Notes: generated from the sequence alone by a model not told the origin. A DNA stretch of 30,980 nt from Plantago elongata (GCA_036897095.1 JAYMSP010001551.1:1-30980), one strand, 5' to 3'. Positions 12,201 to 23,040 are shown, counted from the first letter of the stretch. Made by a program: numbers and translations.

Positions 12201-13323
12201 AACCACTGGAAGATCAGATGAGTAGACTGGCCAAGTGCTACCAGCATCAGCATAACCAGCAATGCTCGGTGTATGCGAATGACCTAAAATGGAATTCACT
12301 GGTCTATGAGGGATAACAGGACCGACACCGGGATAAATCCCAGCCATAGGAAATACTGGAACATCAGATGGGATGATGATGCTTGGCGGCGCATCTGCCA
12401 CGGCAGTATCGAGAGGAATATGTTCCTTGGGAGAAAACTTATACATGATCGCAGAAATAGCGTAAAGTGCCTTCATAACTCCCTCAGAGTCGCCAGATAT
12501 CTGTCACGGATTTAAGTATACTTTGTCAATTAATGGCAGGGCAAGCATTTAATCACTAAACAGATAAAAAACAAAGTATCAGAGATAATATTCATTATAG
12601 TTTAGAACAATCTAGTAAGCAGAAAAATACTTTTCCAGAAGGGAAACACAAAATGAGATATTCCTTTCAGCTCTAGAATCACCATGTACTACTCTGATTT
12701 CAGTGATATATGAAAATCATAAACAAGCGAATACTAACCAGGACAAAATTATCAAATTCATAGGCACAGGAATGTGACGGATCACGAACATCCTTGGCAG
12801 TAACCTTTATGTTTGCCATAGTCTTCTTTCTAAGAGTCTTGATAGTAGAACCCGCCTTTCCAATAACATTAGCAGATTGGCTAGATGGGACTAGAATCAG
12901 GCATTCCCCCTTCCCCTTGCCTGGTCTCCGGTCCTTATCCCCAGCAGCAGCAACAGCATCTGTAATTGCTTTATGAACCTTAAGAAGCGCATCTTGTGCA
13001 GGGCACAGTGGTTCCACATCAACAAACTCACCATCCACGTCGATATCTGCCTTCTCCTTAACATTGCAATATATCGTTAAAATTCGATCCTTAGCACCAG
13101 GAAACGGGTCACCCACTTTCACCTTCGCCCCCGACTCTTGGCGAATGGAATTTATAACCTTTCCATTCTTTCCAATCACACTACCAATAACATGATCAGG
13201 ACACAATATTCTATACAGAACTTGCTGGCCACTGCTCTTCTCCTCCCTATCTAACCTCCTCCTCTGGTTCTTGTTATCCGATCCATCCCTTTGACCACGA
13301 GATCTCTTTCCCTTCTCACCCAT
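9221..13323 (-). CDS. Five-KH-domain RNA-binding protein (At4g18375-like), 7 coding exons
   Basis: The predicted product is a 620-residue nuclear-type RNA-binding protein. Coding exons read 13323-12739, 12500-12009, 11728-11489, 11396-11136, 9919-9864, 9782-9686 and 9352-9221. All introns are GT-AG and the phases join without a break. Five KH domains are marked by GxxG loops: GKNG (51-54), GKAG (155-158), GKGG (322-325), GRSG (403-406) and GKGG (566-569). They are arranged as two tandem pairs plus a C-terminal single domain, as in the HEN4 and At4g18375 family (the latter 606 residues). The N-terminus is basic and rich in R/K/E, which suggests a nuclear protein. Start choice: the ATG at 13323 gives MGEKGKRSRG, resembling the family N-terminus, and is the first ATG after the leader-intron acceptor. 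Family members act in pre-mRNA processing; the targets of this protein cannot be read from sequence. Introns 2 and 4 hold transposons. Exon boundaries are inferred from splice signals and homology. Confidence 0.93.
10693..10967. mobile_element. Foldback MITE in KH intron 4
   Basis: The two ends are long inverted copies of each other. The left arm (about 10693-10795) and the reverse complement of the right arm (about 10865-10967) share AAATATGCACATA followed by GTTCC and then TTAAATTG, about 100 bp at roughly three-quarters identity by eye. No coding capacity and no clear target duplication are visible. Superfamily unknown. Confidence 0.75.
11851..11950 (+). mobile_element. Very short tRNA-derived SINE in KH intron 2
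   Basis: The insert is about 100 bp and is flanked by perfect 13-bp direct repeats GAGAAGGGAAGTA (11838-11850 and 11951-11963). Its 5' part is tRNA-like: an A-box-like TGCTCAGTTGG at 11863-11873 and a B box GGTTCGAGTC at 11906-11915. It ends in a run of about 15 A residues starting near 11932. Target-site duplication, pol III boxes and A tail together identify a SINE retroposon. It is antisense to the host gene and sits between coding exons 2 and 3. It is barely longer than a tRNA, so it is either a minimal SINE or a retroposed tRNA-like transcript. The mismatched ends make a functional tRNA gene unlikely. Confidence 0.85.
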
Positions 13324-13354
13324 CACCTCAGTACACAAAAAGTCTCAACTCAAC

Positions 13355-13906
13355 CTGAATCAATTCAATGTCAAACTGTCAGCTCCTAAAAACAGCATAA
13401 CTCTCAAAACTAAAATCACCAAGATTTGATACTTTCAACATGATTAACACTTCCCTAAAACACATACGCATTAAAAAGCAATCTTTACCTCGATTTCCAT
13501 ACCAAGCAAACATGATTCAAAAGAAACCAGCTCTTAAAAATTGCATAATTCTCAAACTGATATCACCAAGATTGATACTTTCAACATAATCAAAACTTCC
13601 CTAACACAATCAGGCATAAAAAAGCAATCTTTACCTCGATTTCCATACCAAGCAAACATTAATCAAAAGAAACCAGCTCCCAATTTTTCTTTAAACAGAA
13701 ATTCAACAACAATTATTAATCCACATACAATAACAGATCAACCAATCTTAATAAAAAGTCCTGTTTGACTAATTCCAATCAAACAACCACAGAACTGCGA
13801 TAAAGAACGATACATTCGTGCAATTCAGAAGAGCTTTAGAACGTCAAAGGATAAAACATGGAGCAAAATGTAAAGAGGAGATTAAGAAGAAGAAAAAGAA
13901 GTTTAC
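13355..13906 (-). other. Leader intron of the KH gene (5' UTR intron)
   Basis: On the minus strand a donor of the form ACAACAG|GTAAAC ends a leader exon at 13907. An acceptor TTGATTCAG|GTTGAG lies at 13355, 31 bases before the start codon. The intervening 552 bases are AT-rich with no coding signal. Most of the intron is a two-copy tandem duplication. Inferred from splice signals only. Confidence 0.65.
13380..13673. repeat. Two-copy tandem duplication inside the KH leader intron
   Basis: Copy 1 spans 13380-13527 (148 bp) and copy 2 spans 13528-13673 (146 bp). Both begin with CAGCTC and end with AAAGAAAC, and the start of a third unit (CAGCTCC) follows at 13674. They differ by scattered substitutions and short indels, so the duplication is not very recent. 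The best-conserved block contains TTTACCTCGATTTCCATACC, which on the minus strand presents GAG|GTAAAG, a donor-like site, in each copy. Confidence 0.9.
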
Positions 13907-14040
13907 CTGTTGTGGAAGAAATTGCAAACTGAAAGATTCGATAGCAGCAGTAGAAAGAAACGCTCGATTTCTGACGTACAGTACCAGTCGAAAATTGCTG
14001 ACGGCTTCACTGAAGAAATATAGTACTACCACTATAAAAA
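13907..14040 (-). promoter_or_regulatory. 5' UTR exon and core promoter of the KH gene
   Basis: A TATATA-type box (minus strand TGTATATATC) lies at 14066-14075, which would place transcription start near 14040. The leader exon would then run to the donor at 13907. It is pyrimidine-rich on the minus strand, as plant leaders usually are. The start site is an estimate. Confidence 0.45.
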
Positions 14041-14099
14041 TAAAAATGAAAATTAAGTTTTCAATGATATATACATGGACACTAGGGCTTTAAAAGTCC

Positions 14100-14620
14100 G
14101 TTTTACCGTTCATCATCTTGTTTTCATCGTGATTTCACCATAATCTAATAGTACTCCCCAACCTCCCTTCAATTATAACGTCCTACAATCCTATTTTCTT
14201 TTCATTTAAAAAATTATAATAAATAAATAATTTATAGTGAATATTATATTAATAAAATTATAATTAAAAAATAAAGTAAGAAAGAGATTGAATAAAATAT
14301 AAAAAATAAATAATAAAGAATTAATTAGTTGGGGTGAAACTTTTCATTTATAGAGTTATGAAGTTTTTAACGTAACTCTAAAAAAGAAAAGTTAGGCATT
14401 TATTAAAATAATGGAGGGGTAGGTAGTATTTTTTTACATTAGGTGAATTGAGTAGGTAATAATAGTCTACATACTAATTATTTTAGATTTGCTCATGATA
14501 GTTATGTTTTGGACACGTTTTGTAAAAATAACAAGTTAGTGGCTGTTTCGATGAGTATTTTGATTCAATTGTGATTCTGTCGGGTTGTTTTGTATTTGGA
14601 TAAGTTGTTACAAATTAGTT
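14100..14620. other. AT-rich DNA upstream of the KH promoter
   Basis: Nothing beyond low-complexity A/T tracts between the KH promoter and the MITE that follows. Confidence 0.5.
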
Positions 14621-14629
14621 TACACAAAG

Positions 14630-14858
14630 TCTCACAAGAGACGTTCTCTGTATAGAGACGGATCATGTTACCAATAAAAACACACATGTTAATAATCAAA
14701 CCACCCAACCCATGTTCAAATAAGTCTTATTATAATATGAAAAAACTTCAATGTCGAAAACATTGGTGTTTTGATTAATAACATGTGTGTTTTTATTAGT
14801 AACATGGTCCATCTTTACATAGAGTCCGTCTCTCATGATTAATAACATGTGTGTTTTG
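14630..14858. mobile_element. Foldback MITE with an extra terminal copy
   Basis: The left arm (about 14632-14706) and the right arm (about 14764-14836) are inverted copies over about 73 bp. Landmarks are GAGACGGATCATGTTACC on the left and GGTCCATCTTTACATAGAGTC on the right, and (ACACACATGTTA) on both sides. A third, direct copy of GATTAATAACATGTGTGTTTT lies at 14837-14857. Non-coding; superfamily uncertain. Confidence 0.7.
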
Positions 14859-15099
14859 AACGATAGTGTGAGAATAGATTGAATTCTGGGGATCTGAATA
14901 TGTGAAAAAAGAGAATGCAACAATCAGACACTGGTGTTTCTGTGAGCTGGCTGGAATGGATATGTTGTTAGTTATGTGTTCAGGTGATGTATGATGGCAC
15001 TGATTGGCTTGTGACATGTGATGACATGAGATATGATGAAACATTTACATGGGATTAGAGATGAACGGATATGATCAAGATATTTTTAATCAAGGGCCG

Positions 15100-15566
15100 A
15101 GATATAATTTGAGAGGAGAAGAAAACCGTCAGTGTTGTTATGACAGTTGGTATAGCGGTTTCTCCAACAGCTGGAGCTTGAATATATTAATAGATCATTG
15201 GTGTCATTGTATCTGATTAAGAGATCAAGAGGATAGGTCAAGCATTGTAGGTAGCAGTTGTAGTTTCTCTCTTCCATACACATAGAGTTTAAATTTACAA
15301 ATCTGCAAATTGTAGTTCGTGAAGGTTTGTTTTATGATCTTGTAAGGCATGGTGATCAATAAGAATATCTGGCTAATCCCGTGGATATAGGCATTGCCGA
15401 ACCACGCAAATTCCTTTGTTCTTTGGTTGATCGTATTCTATTTTTTGTTATCTTAGTTTTCTGTTCACCAAGTGTTTGTGTAATTGTCGTTGAGACAGTT
15501 GGTGCAACATTGGTAGTTGATCAGAATCATTCCTTGTTGGTGATTCTATTGGGCCGAACTCAACAA
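15100..15566 (+). repeat. Probable 5' LTR (U5 side) and primer-binding region of the Copia element
   Basis: The segment 15378-15406 (CCCGTGGATATAGGCATTGC, then CGAACCACG) resembles a block found in U5 of many plant Copia LTRs. The LTR probably ends ...ACTCAACA at about 15565, followed by GTGGCACCGTCTGTGGG at 15567-15583 as a primer-binding-like site just before gag. The left boundary is not determined; LTR-like text extends back to at least 15100. Confidence 0.45.
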
Positions 15567-15608
15567 GTGGCACCGTCTGTGGGAAGGGGAAGGCGATCAA
15601 CTCAGAAA

Positions 15609-17426
15609 ATGGTTATAACTTCAATGGCGAAGTTCAAGATTGATAATTTAACAGAGCAGGTAGATTTCACTTTGTGAAAAGTGAAGATGGAAGCACTTAT
15701 GGAGCATCAATGTTTGAATCATGCCCTGCTCGGTGATAAAGATTTTTCCAAGGGTATTGATGAATCTGAGAAGAAGTGCATCATCGGAAAGGCTCGTAGC
15801 ACGTTGATTCTCTCCTTGAGTGATGCTACTCTGAGAGAGGTTATTCAGGAGAAAACTGTCAAAGGTGTTTAGGACAAGCTTGAGTCTCTATATGACAAGA
15901 AGACATCTGCAAGTAAGATGCGGATGAAACAGAGGTTCTTCTCATATAGGATGAGACCTGATTGGCATGTTCTGGATCAGCTTGATGAATTCAACAAGCT
16001 TTGCTTAGAAGTAGAAGCATTGGAGATTAAAGTGCAAGATGATGACAAGGCGGTTATCTTATTGAGCTCACTGCCTAGGTGTTATGAACACTTTATCGAT
16101 GCTATTGTGATGACTAATCCAGATGATTTGAGAGCTTCATATGTGGAGAGAGCATTGAGGAATAAGCTTGATCAAAAGGAATCTGGTGGAATTCAGTCTG
16201 ATCATGATGTGGAGAGTTTGTTGGTTAATGAAGCCTGGAGCAAACCTCAGCCTAGTAGAAGCAAACTGAATGTTAAGTTGAATACTCAGAAGGATTGCAC
16301 AACATGTGTTTTTGATAATGCCGAGATGAGGAAATGTTTTCATTGTAAGAAAACAGGACACCTGAAGAAGAACTGTTTCCTACTCCATAGAGAAAGGAGG
16401 ATGGGAGAAGCTCTTGAGCAAGGTGGGGCCAATGTGGTTGATATTACAGAAACATCAAACTTCCATGAGGAAGCTGAGGTACTCTCTGTTACTGAATCTA
16501 AATGTGGTTTACATTGGGTAGTAGATTCAGATGCTCCTTCCATACATGTTACATAAGTGAATGGTTTGATACTCTGAAGCATGGATACATTGGTAATGTT
16601 TTACTGGGGGGTGACTGCTTGTGTGCTATTATGGGGATTGCTGACATTAGAATTAAGATGCATGATGGAGTGGTTAGAGAATTGGCAGATGTAAGGTTCA
16701 TACCTAACCTAAGGAGAAATATGATATCACAGGAATATTAGATAGGAAAGGGTACAAGTATGAATATGAGCATGATGTCCTAACTGTGAGCAGGGGGATA
16801 CACCTGTGATAAAAGCTGATCTCAATAATGGTTTATATTATTTGAGAGGTGAAGTAGTGGCTGGTATAGTGTCTGTTATGACTGAAACTGTTGTTTCAAC
16901 ATCAGATAAGACTCAGTTGTGGAATGAGGGATTAACTCATATCAGTGGGAAAGGGTTGAACAAGATGTCTGAGCAAGGTTTTCTAGGTGAGGATGAAATC
17001 ACCAAGGTCAGTTTCAGTGAGGATTGTGTCCTAGGAAAGGAACACACATCAGGTTATGAAACTGGGAGAAAATTAAGTTATCTCGGGATTAGCAATGGCT
17101 TGGAGTATTTGTCATGGAGATTCAATGACTTTTGTAAACTGAAAGGAATCAGGAGGCAAAGGACAATGCATGACACACCACAAGAGGATGTGGTTGCTGA
17201 AAGGTATAAAAGGAATATGTTGGAAAGAGCTGAATGCATACTCTGTAGTTCTGGGTTGCCAAAGAGATTCTGGGAAAATGCTGCAAGTATTGATAAACAG
17301 AAAGTCATACTTATCAGGGAAAAGGCTGCAAGTATTGATAAAGTAGTGGACCAAAAGTGCCTTTCTCCCGATGAACAATATATGGAGAGGCATTCATTGC
17401 ATATTGAAGATCATCCACGTTCATGA
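15609..17426 (+). pseudogene. Decayed Copia retrotransposon gag-protease-integrase
   Basis: Reading starts near 15609 (MVITSMAKFKIDNL). Gag continues in one frame through two in-frame stops at 15675-15677 and 15870-15872, both where the family has tryptophan. A zinc knuckle CFHCKKTGHLKKNC (CX2CX4HX4C) lies near 16335-16376. The protease site reads VVDSDAPS in place of the expected DSGAS, then a stop and a frameshift occur near 16555. Protease C-terminal blocks (KMHDGVVRELADVRFIPNL) and a pre-integrase block (TQLWNEGLTHISGKGLNKMS) follow. In the integrase the core is deleted between about 17060 and 17090: the first Asp region is missing and the second Asp context (TDNG) reads ISNG. Reverse transcriptase and RNase H are absent. 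It is dead and cannot transpose itself. Confidence 0.9.
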
Positions 17427-17562
17427 TGGATGCAATTCATAGTGAAGCAGTTTATGTTCAACATATAGTGTTGATGTTGTCGTACAAATTGTCCAGAAGA
17501 CAGTAAGAATATGGTGGATAAAAATGAAATGATGCACTTATGAGAGGGATCAAATACGCAAT

Positions 17563-17723
17563 GCACTCTTTTCCTGATTAAGATTTTTTTCCACTGGGTT
17601 TTTCTTAGCAAGGTTTTTAACGAGGCAGTAACGTATTTTATGTTAATAAAAATGGTGTGCTCTTTTTCCTTTACTAGACATTTTTCCCACTCGATTTTTT
17701 GCTAGTAAGGTTTTAACGAGGCA
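17563..17723 (+). repeat. Duplicated Copia 3'-terminal motif before the polypurine tract
   Basis: Two similar blocks, 17563-17627 and 17657-17723, each run from (G)CTCTTTTTCCT through a CCCACT(G)GGTTTTT-like part to AAGGTTTTTAACGAGGCA. This motif is familiar from the 3' ends of many plant Copia elements, just upstream of the polypurine tract. Having two copies is either normal for this lineage or a local duplication. Confidence 0.7.
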
Positions 17724-17755
17724 CATTCTCAAGTTAATGTACATTCAAGGGGTAG

Positions 17756-18075
17756 TGTTATGTAATATATGATGAATGTATATTAACCTCCTCCACTACC
17801 CCACTACTATCCCTCATTGATTAGGGGTCAAAGAGTACAATTGATGTTCTATTGTAACTCATGTAACTCCAATCACAACATTACTATTATTATCCTTTAT
17901 GATTAGACTCAATTCTCCTCATACTTGTACCTATAAATAGTTCATGAATTATGACTCATGATATATGGAAGATATTATTGTATCAAGAATAATGAAATAC
18001 TCTTCTACTTCTCATTTTTATTGTTGTTCTTTCGTTCTTATCATAGTCGCTATATAATTTCTACCAATTGCTACA
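17756..18075 (+). repeat. Copia 3' LTR (TG...CA, 320 bp)
   Basis: A polypurine tract AAGGGGTAG (17747-17755) immediately precedes TGTTATGTAATATATG. The sequence ends CCAATTGCTACA at 18075, so it has TG and CA termini. Inside are a TATA box CTATAAATAG (17931-17940) and an AATAATGAAATA poly(A)-like region near 17990. It does not match the candidate 5' LTR by eye, so it may belong to another Copia lineage. Confidence 0.7.
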
Positions 18076-18315
18076 TTTACATACACTCCTTGGAGGTTAA
18101 ATAGTTCTTCTAGCCTTCTAGGCCGTCTTTCTTGTAGAAAAGAAATCACTTGTGTGAACATGTATAGTCTACATACTACAATGGAGTGCCTGAAAAGTAA
18201 ACTAATTCACTTTGTTCTCAAATAATCAGAGTTATGAACATAATGGCATGACTAGTAGCTCATCTTGTGAATGTAGCTAGTCTGCAAAGAATGACATACA
18301 AATGATGTGCAGCGA

Positions 18316-20899
18316 TCAGAATCTATCGGTGTATGGAGTTCCATATACAATGAGGTAAGGCACAATCCGTACACAAGTGTCTATTGGTATCGCAAAGTTC
18401 ACTCCCGAAGATACTCCACTGCCTGCATTATGGTGTAAGAGATCAGCTCTGTTCAGATTATGTTTAATACAAGTCCCTTACCGTGAATATCTATCTAAAG
18501 CCCAAGAAAGCCAAGCAACACAAAATCAACGAAGGTCAGATGCTGTGATATACCTAGCCCAAGTTATTTTCTTCATTGTTCTATATGCTCCTAAAATATG
18601 ATTTGTGAATTGCGACTACAGTAGAATGTTCATAGATCTCAAGTACCTTTGCGAGTGAACGTGGCTGTATTGACTCCAATTACATGGCCGTACGAGTCAA
18701 TTAGTGGTCCACCGGAATTTCCTGCATCACAAATTTCATGAGATAACACTGAAGAACTCTTGATTATATGCACTTCCCCAGGTCATTAGACGAGCGATAA
18801 ATTTTTTTCACATAGTTGGAGATATACCAGCATTAATAGCAGCATCAGTTTGAATGGCTCCTCGAATAGCTTTTCCATTTGGCGAAGGTATCTCTCTGCC
18901 TAATCCACTAATAACCTGCAACATTTGAAACAACGGATGAAATAAGTAGTTGTCTGAAGTCATAAAATTGATTTCTTTGATTACGCACAGAACAAATGTC
19001 TCTCTGGTAGCTTGGAAAATTCGAAGTTTTTTGCAGGTAATATAGATGAAACTATCTGACATTTCCCCCATCTGAATAAAACCTAACATGATTACCCCAG
19101 TGGTTAGAGTGTTCTCATAACCATATGGATTTCCGATTGCAAAGCAACTCTGACCGACTTGTAATTCACGAGATGTGCCAACATTTAGTGGTTTCAGCTC
19201 ATTTCCGGCTGCATCAACCTGCCATTAATTTTTTTGGATAAGAAGTAGTAAAATATATGATGAATACGGGGTTGTAATTGTAAACCTACAAAGAACGCCA
19301 CTACACAATACTGATATGCCAACAGACAACTACATAACCACCGAAACAATTACTTGTTAAAGCAGTCATGCTAACGATATAAAATCATTGCAACTTGCAA
19401 AATCAGCACCTTCAGAACAGCAAGATCAAAGTCTGGATCAAAACCCACAATATTTCCTTCTCTTACAAGGGTGTTCCCACTGGAATCAACAAAAGATACC
19501 TGAAAATTCACAAAGAAACATGTGTGACTCCATCTTGAGCCAAACTGTTCACTAAATGAGGAATCACAACCTTTGCATCTGCAAAATAATGAAACAAGAC
19601 TAATGTACTATTATTAAAAGAAGACATGAGTAGAACCTTACAACGTTGTAAGCCACTCTTGTCAGTCGCCAATTTGGAAATTACATGATAATTAGTTACC
19701 TATAGAAGAAAAAACAGAATCAGAAACGTATTACTCTAGAACAAAATAATAACTCTCCCAACAAAACACATTCAAATGGGGCAATAAAAAACAAAACTAC
19801 AGAGACTGAAAGAATGCCACTAGATAAAATTGGCATTGGGCATCCAGCACATGGAGAAAATGAGGCAATAAAGATTAGCTGCAGATGTGTAGGCAACATG
19901 ATATTCACATTTTCAAAACTAATTACATACTCATGTTACTCGGTTGCACGCAAGCAACTGTTACAAGAGTCTCCAAATGGCAAAGTAGCTCATGATTAAT
20001 AGAAGTCTTACTGGTTTGGTGAACCCCATACCCACACTCCCTACACTTCTGTGAAGAGGCTCTTTCAAGGCATCAAACCAGTACATGCATATCACCAACC
20101 GAGCAACTTACAGATGCACATTATTCAATTATGTCTACATTACAAAAATTTAGCCGAGTAAAGGGAACAAAAAGAACCTACAATATGACCAAACTCATCC
20201 CATATGAAGCCTGAACCAGTCCCTTCAACTTTCGCATTGTCATCCGCAACTATCCCAATATCGGAACCACTCTTAGGTACTTTAGCTAACTCTATATCCT
20301 CAATGTACACAACAGAAGATGAAGCTTCCTACAGGTTAAATAATAAAACTGAATAATCAGAAAAACAAATAAAATCCAGCAAATTTGACTACACTAGCAT
20401 AATATTGTCATAAAATATCATCACCAGAGCCAAAACCAAGATCACACAGCTCAAACTAAAGGAATTAATTAGTTAGGCACCTTAGTTGATTAACTCTTGA
20501 TTTCAATAATACATTATGTAATTGTATTATGTCGTAAAGATGTGAGGATAATACAATAAATAATAGCCACAGATAAGTATATGCATGTATTGTACCATTC
20601 GCATAAACAGCAGTACATCAAGAAAATGGAAGTTAAATTTGGTAAACCTGAAAGATTTGAACGACCCGGTTCTCTTGCTGCTCAAGTTCGTCCAGTTCTT
20701 GGGCAATTGCAGACGGGAAAGTGGAGATGTTTGGGTAGTGATGCAAGTGCAAGAAAGAGGCCAGTAAAGAAGAAGTGAAAAGTAACGATTTACGTCGAGT
20801 TAATAGGTTGGTGTTGGTTGAATTTGATCGAGAAGTGGGATTCTGATGGTGTGAGAGTGACGATGAGGGTGTACAGTTGAGTACACTCAAAACCACCAT
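18316..20899 (-). CDS. DEG5: Thylakoid-lumen DegP-type serine protease DEG5, 8 exons
   Basis: The predicted protease has 314 residues (Arabidopsis DEG5 is about 323). Exons read 20899-20648, 20328-20182, 19699-19637, 19499-19410, 19218-19096, 18915-18828, 18721-18647 and 18422-18316, and all phases join. The trypsin-like triad is intact: H138 in NYHV, D179 in DFDLAVLK and S257 in GNSGGP. No PDZ domain follows; the protein ends TPYTDRF, like the PDZ-less DEG5. Residues 1-66 look like a bipartite transit peptide: Ser/Thr-rich start, twin arginine at 35-36, hydrophobic stretch 39-50, and an AIA cleavage motif at 64-66. This implies Tat import into the thylakoid lumen. From family knowledge, DEG5 pairs with DEG8 to degrade damaged photosystem II D1 protein. 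Exon 2 is followed by an unusual donor ATT|GTAGGT. Start is the first ATG of the open leader. Confidence 0.95.
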
Positions 20900-22618
20900 T
20901 ACTACTACAGGCTCAAGCTGATTTCTTGCCTTTTTTTAAAAAACTGATTTTTTTATCACTCCATTTCTATTTGTCTGTAAATTATCCTTTTTTTTCCTTA
21001 AATGATAATTTCATTAGCTAATTTTAAATCGGAACAAGTCAATACTACTACTAGAGTCTTCAATTAGTTATGATTAATATACTTTAATTATTACATTAGA
21101 AATCTAAAAAAAATATCTGCTTATTTGAAATAAAATTAGAATGGCATTGTCCTAATTAAAATTGAATTTTTTTATAAAAACAATTTAATTTTTAGTTGGA
21201 ACAATATCATTCAAATTATATACAAAACAGTCACATACATTTTAAATAGAATAAAAACGATAAGTAACATATTAAGTCTTCAAAAGTTGTGTGTCAAAAA
21301 ATTATATCACTTACTTCCTTAACATTTTCCTTAACATGATAGTCATATAACATTGTCTATAATTATCAGAAAACAATAAATGTTATCACGCGTGTCATGC
21401 AAACAAATGTAAATGTTTGCATCTATAAATATTGTATCTATTCGTAACACTCCATCTCTTCATCTTAATTCCGTCGTAATTAAATCTATAAAACACTCCT
21501 TGTGTTCACTTAACCTGATGTTATATACGTATGCAATGTTGTATAATCATCTCTATATCAATATTTCATATGAGTTTATTATCGAATTTTATAGAGATTA
21601 TTTGGGTAAAATTTAAGTTGAATTGTATTAACTGATATTGAATTATTTATAAATATCAATTAGAGTTTTATCCAAACAGTCTGTTAGTACCGGGCAATTC
21701 CACAATATTATTCGTTGCTTTTACATCTTTTCCGGATTAATGTTCCACTAATAATGTTATGTTTTGTCATTTTCTATCCAAGAAATTGTTCATGTCATGA
21801 ATCTGCCTATCAACAATGTACGATCCATGTGCATTGTTTCTGACGGTTCTCAGTATCCCCAAAGTTGAATATACGACCATTCCAGCTCCATGAAATGTAT
21901 ACATCCAAACTTCACTAGATTGACATTCAATTTAAATGTACCGATTTAAATATTTAAATAGTAATCGAAATTATAGTGGGATTGTGAAAATTGTGTTTGG
22001 TTTAGAATTGTAATTGAATAGGGTATTATAGGTTTGTTATATAGTTAGAGAAAAATATTGCTACTGTAAAACCATTTTAATATTCAGTATTTAAATGTCA
22101 TAACAAATATAAAATTCTCAAATCAGCCCCTAAATTTAATTTCGATTTTGCGTTGGGTTTGAAATCAAACAACACATTTGATGCGGTATATAATAAACTC
22201 AAACGACCTTTACGATCGAATTAATGAGCCTCCTTTTAAGTTTTTGCGTGGTCATTAATGAAATATGATATCCTGCGTAAACATTAAAAACATGATCCTC
22301 AGCATGTCGGTCTCACAAGAAGGTGAAATTTCAGACAAATGCAAAGTCCCATCATGCCACAACATTGAGTAGTAATAATTCGGACAGCCCATTTTCTTAT
22401 ATTTTTCTCCAATTAAAAATTCCCAATTTTGATTGTTCTGACAATTTTCGTCCTATTCACTTGTTACCCTATTGGAAATCACATTCAAATTCCCAATTTT
22501 GGCAATTTTATTTGGCTTTTTAGGGCTTCCATAGCTTTCCCATGCAGCATCCACTGACATCTTTTACATAAGGCTGAACTTGCATGCTATCATATTCGAC
22601 CAATGCTTGGGGTGTGAT
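20900..22618. other. Intergenic DNA between the divergent DEG5 and RLP29-like genes
   Basis: The first 100 bases left of 21000 would hold the DEG5 leader and promoter. The rest is AT-rich, with no gene or clear repeat seen. Confidence 0.5.
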
Positions 22619-22889
22619 TGGTTCCATGAAATTTAAAGGTTAAATCTAGATGATCCGTGGATACTTACGATGCGATTCATCGAGGTGAAATTCATAGTCC
22701 CGTACAAACGTTTTTCCTTACCATCTAAAATACACCTTCATGTGCGATACGAAATGTCTGGGGATTTGGTGCATTTTTGAAATGCTCGTTTATGTGTTAT
22801 TTAGAAAGGAGTTGATATGTGCGATTTGAACTATCGAGGATTGCACATTCGAATTGATCAAGCCAATGTGCTTGAAACAAATCACACCC
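22619..22889. mobile_element. Short inverted-repeat element (MITE) upstream of the RLP29-like gene
   Basis: The left end GGGGTGTGATTGGTT and the right end AACAAATCACACCC are imperfect inverted repeats about 270 bp apart. The interior is non-coding. The termini resemble PIF/Harbinger-type ends starting GGG-GTG. The flanking three bases are TTG on the left and TTA on the right, a near but imperfect match to the TWA duplication of that group. It ends about 210 bp before the start codon. Confidence 0.55.
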
Positions 22890-23040
22890 TTAATTAAATC
22901 ACTAACGAAAATGGCAACTTTCTCTTAACTTGCTATATTTTGTTGAATTACCCAAGATCAAGGGGCAAACTGCAATTGAACCAAAACTCAATCCTCCATG
23001 TATACAAATTTCAGTACATGTAAAACTTGTTACTTATAGT

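Noticed and set aside
22323..22523. 66-codon open frame on the plus strand
   Set aside because: Low-complexity composition, no start context, and no related exon nearby.
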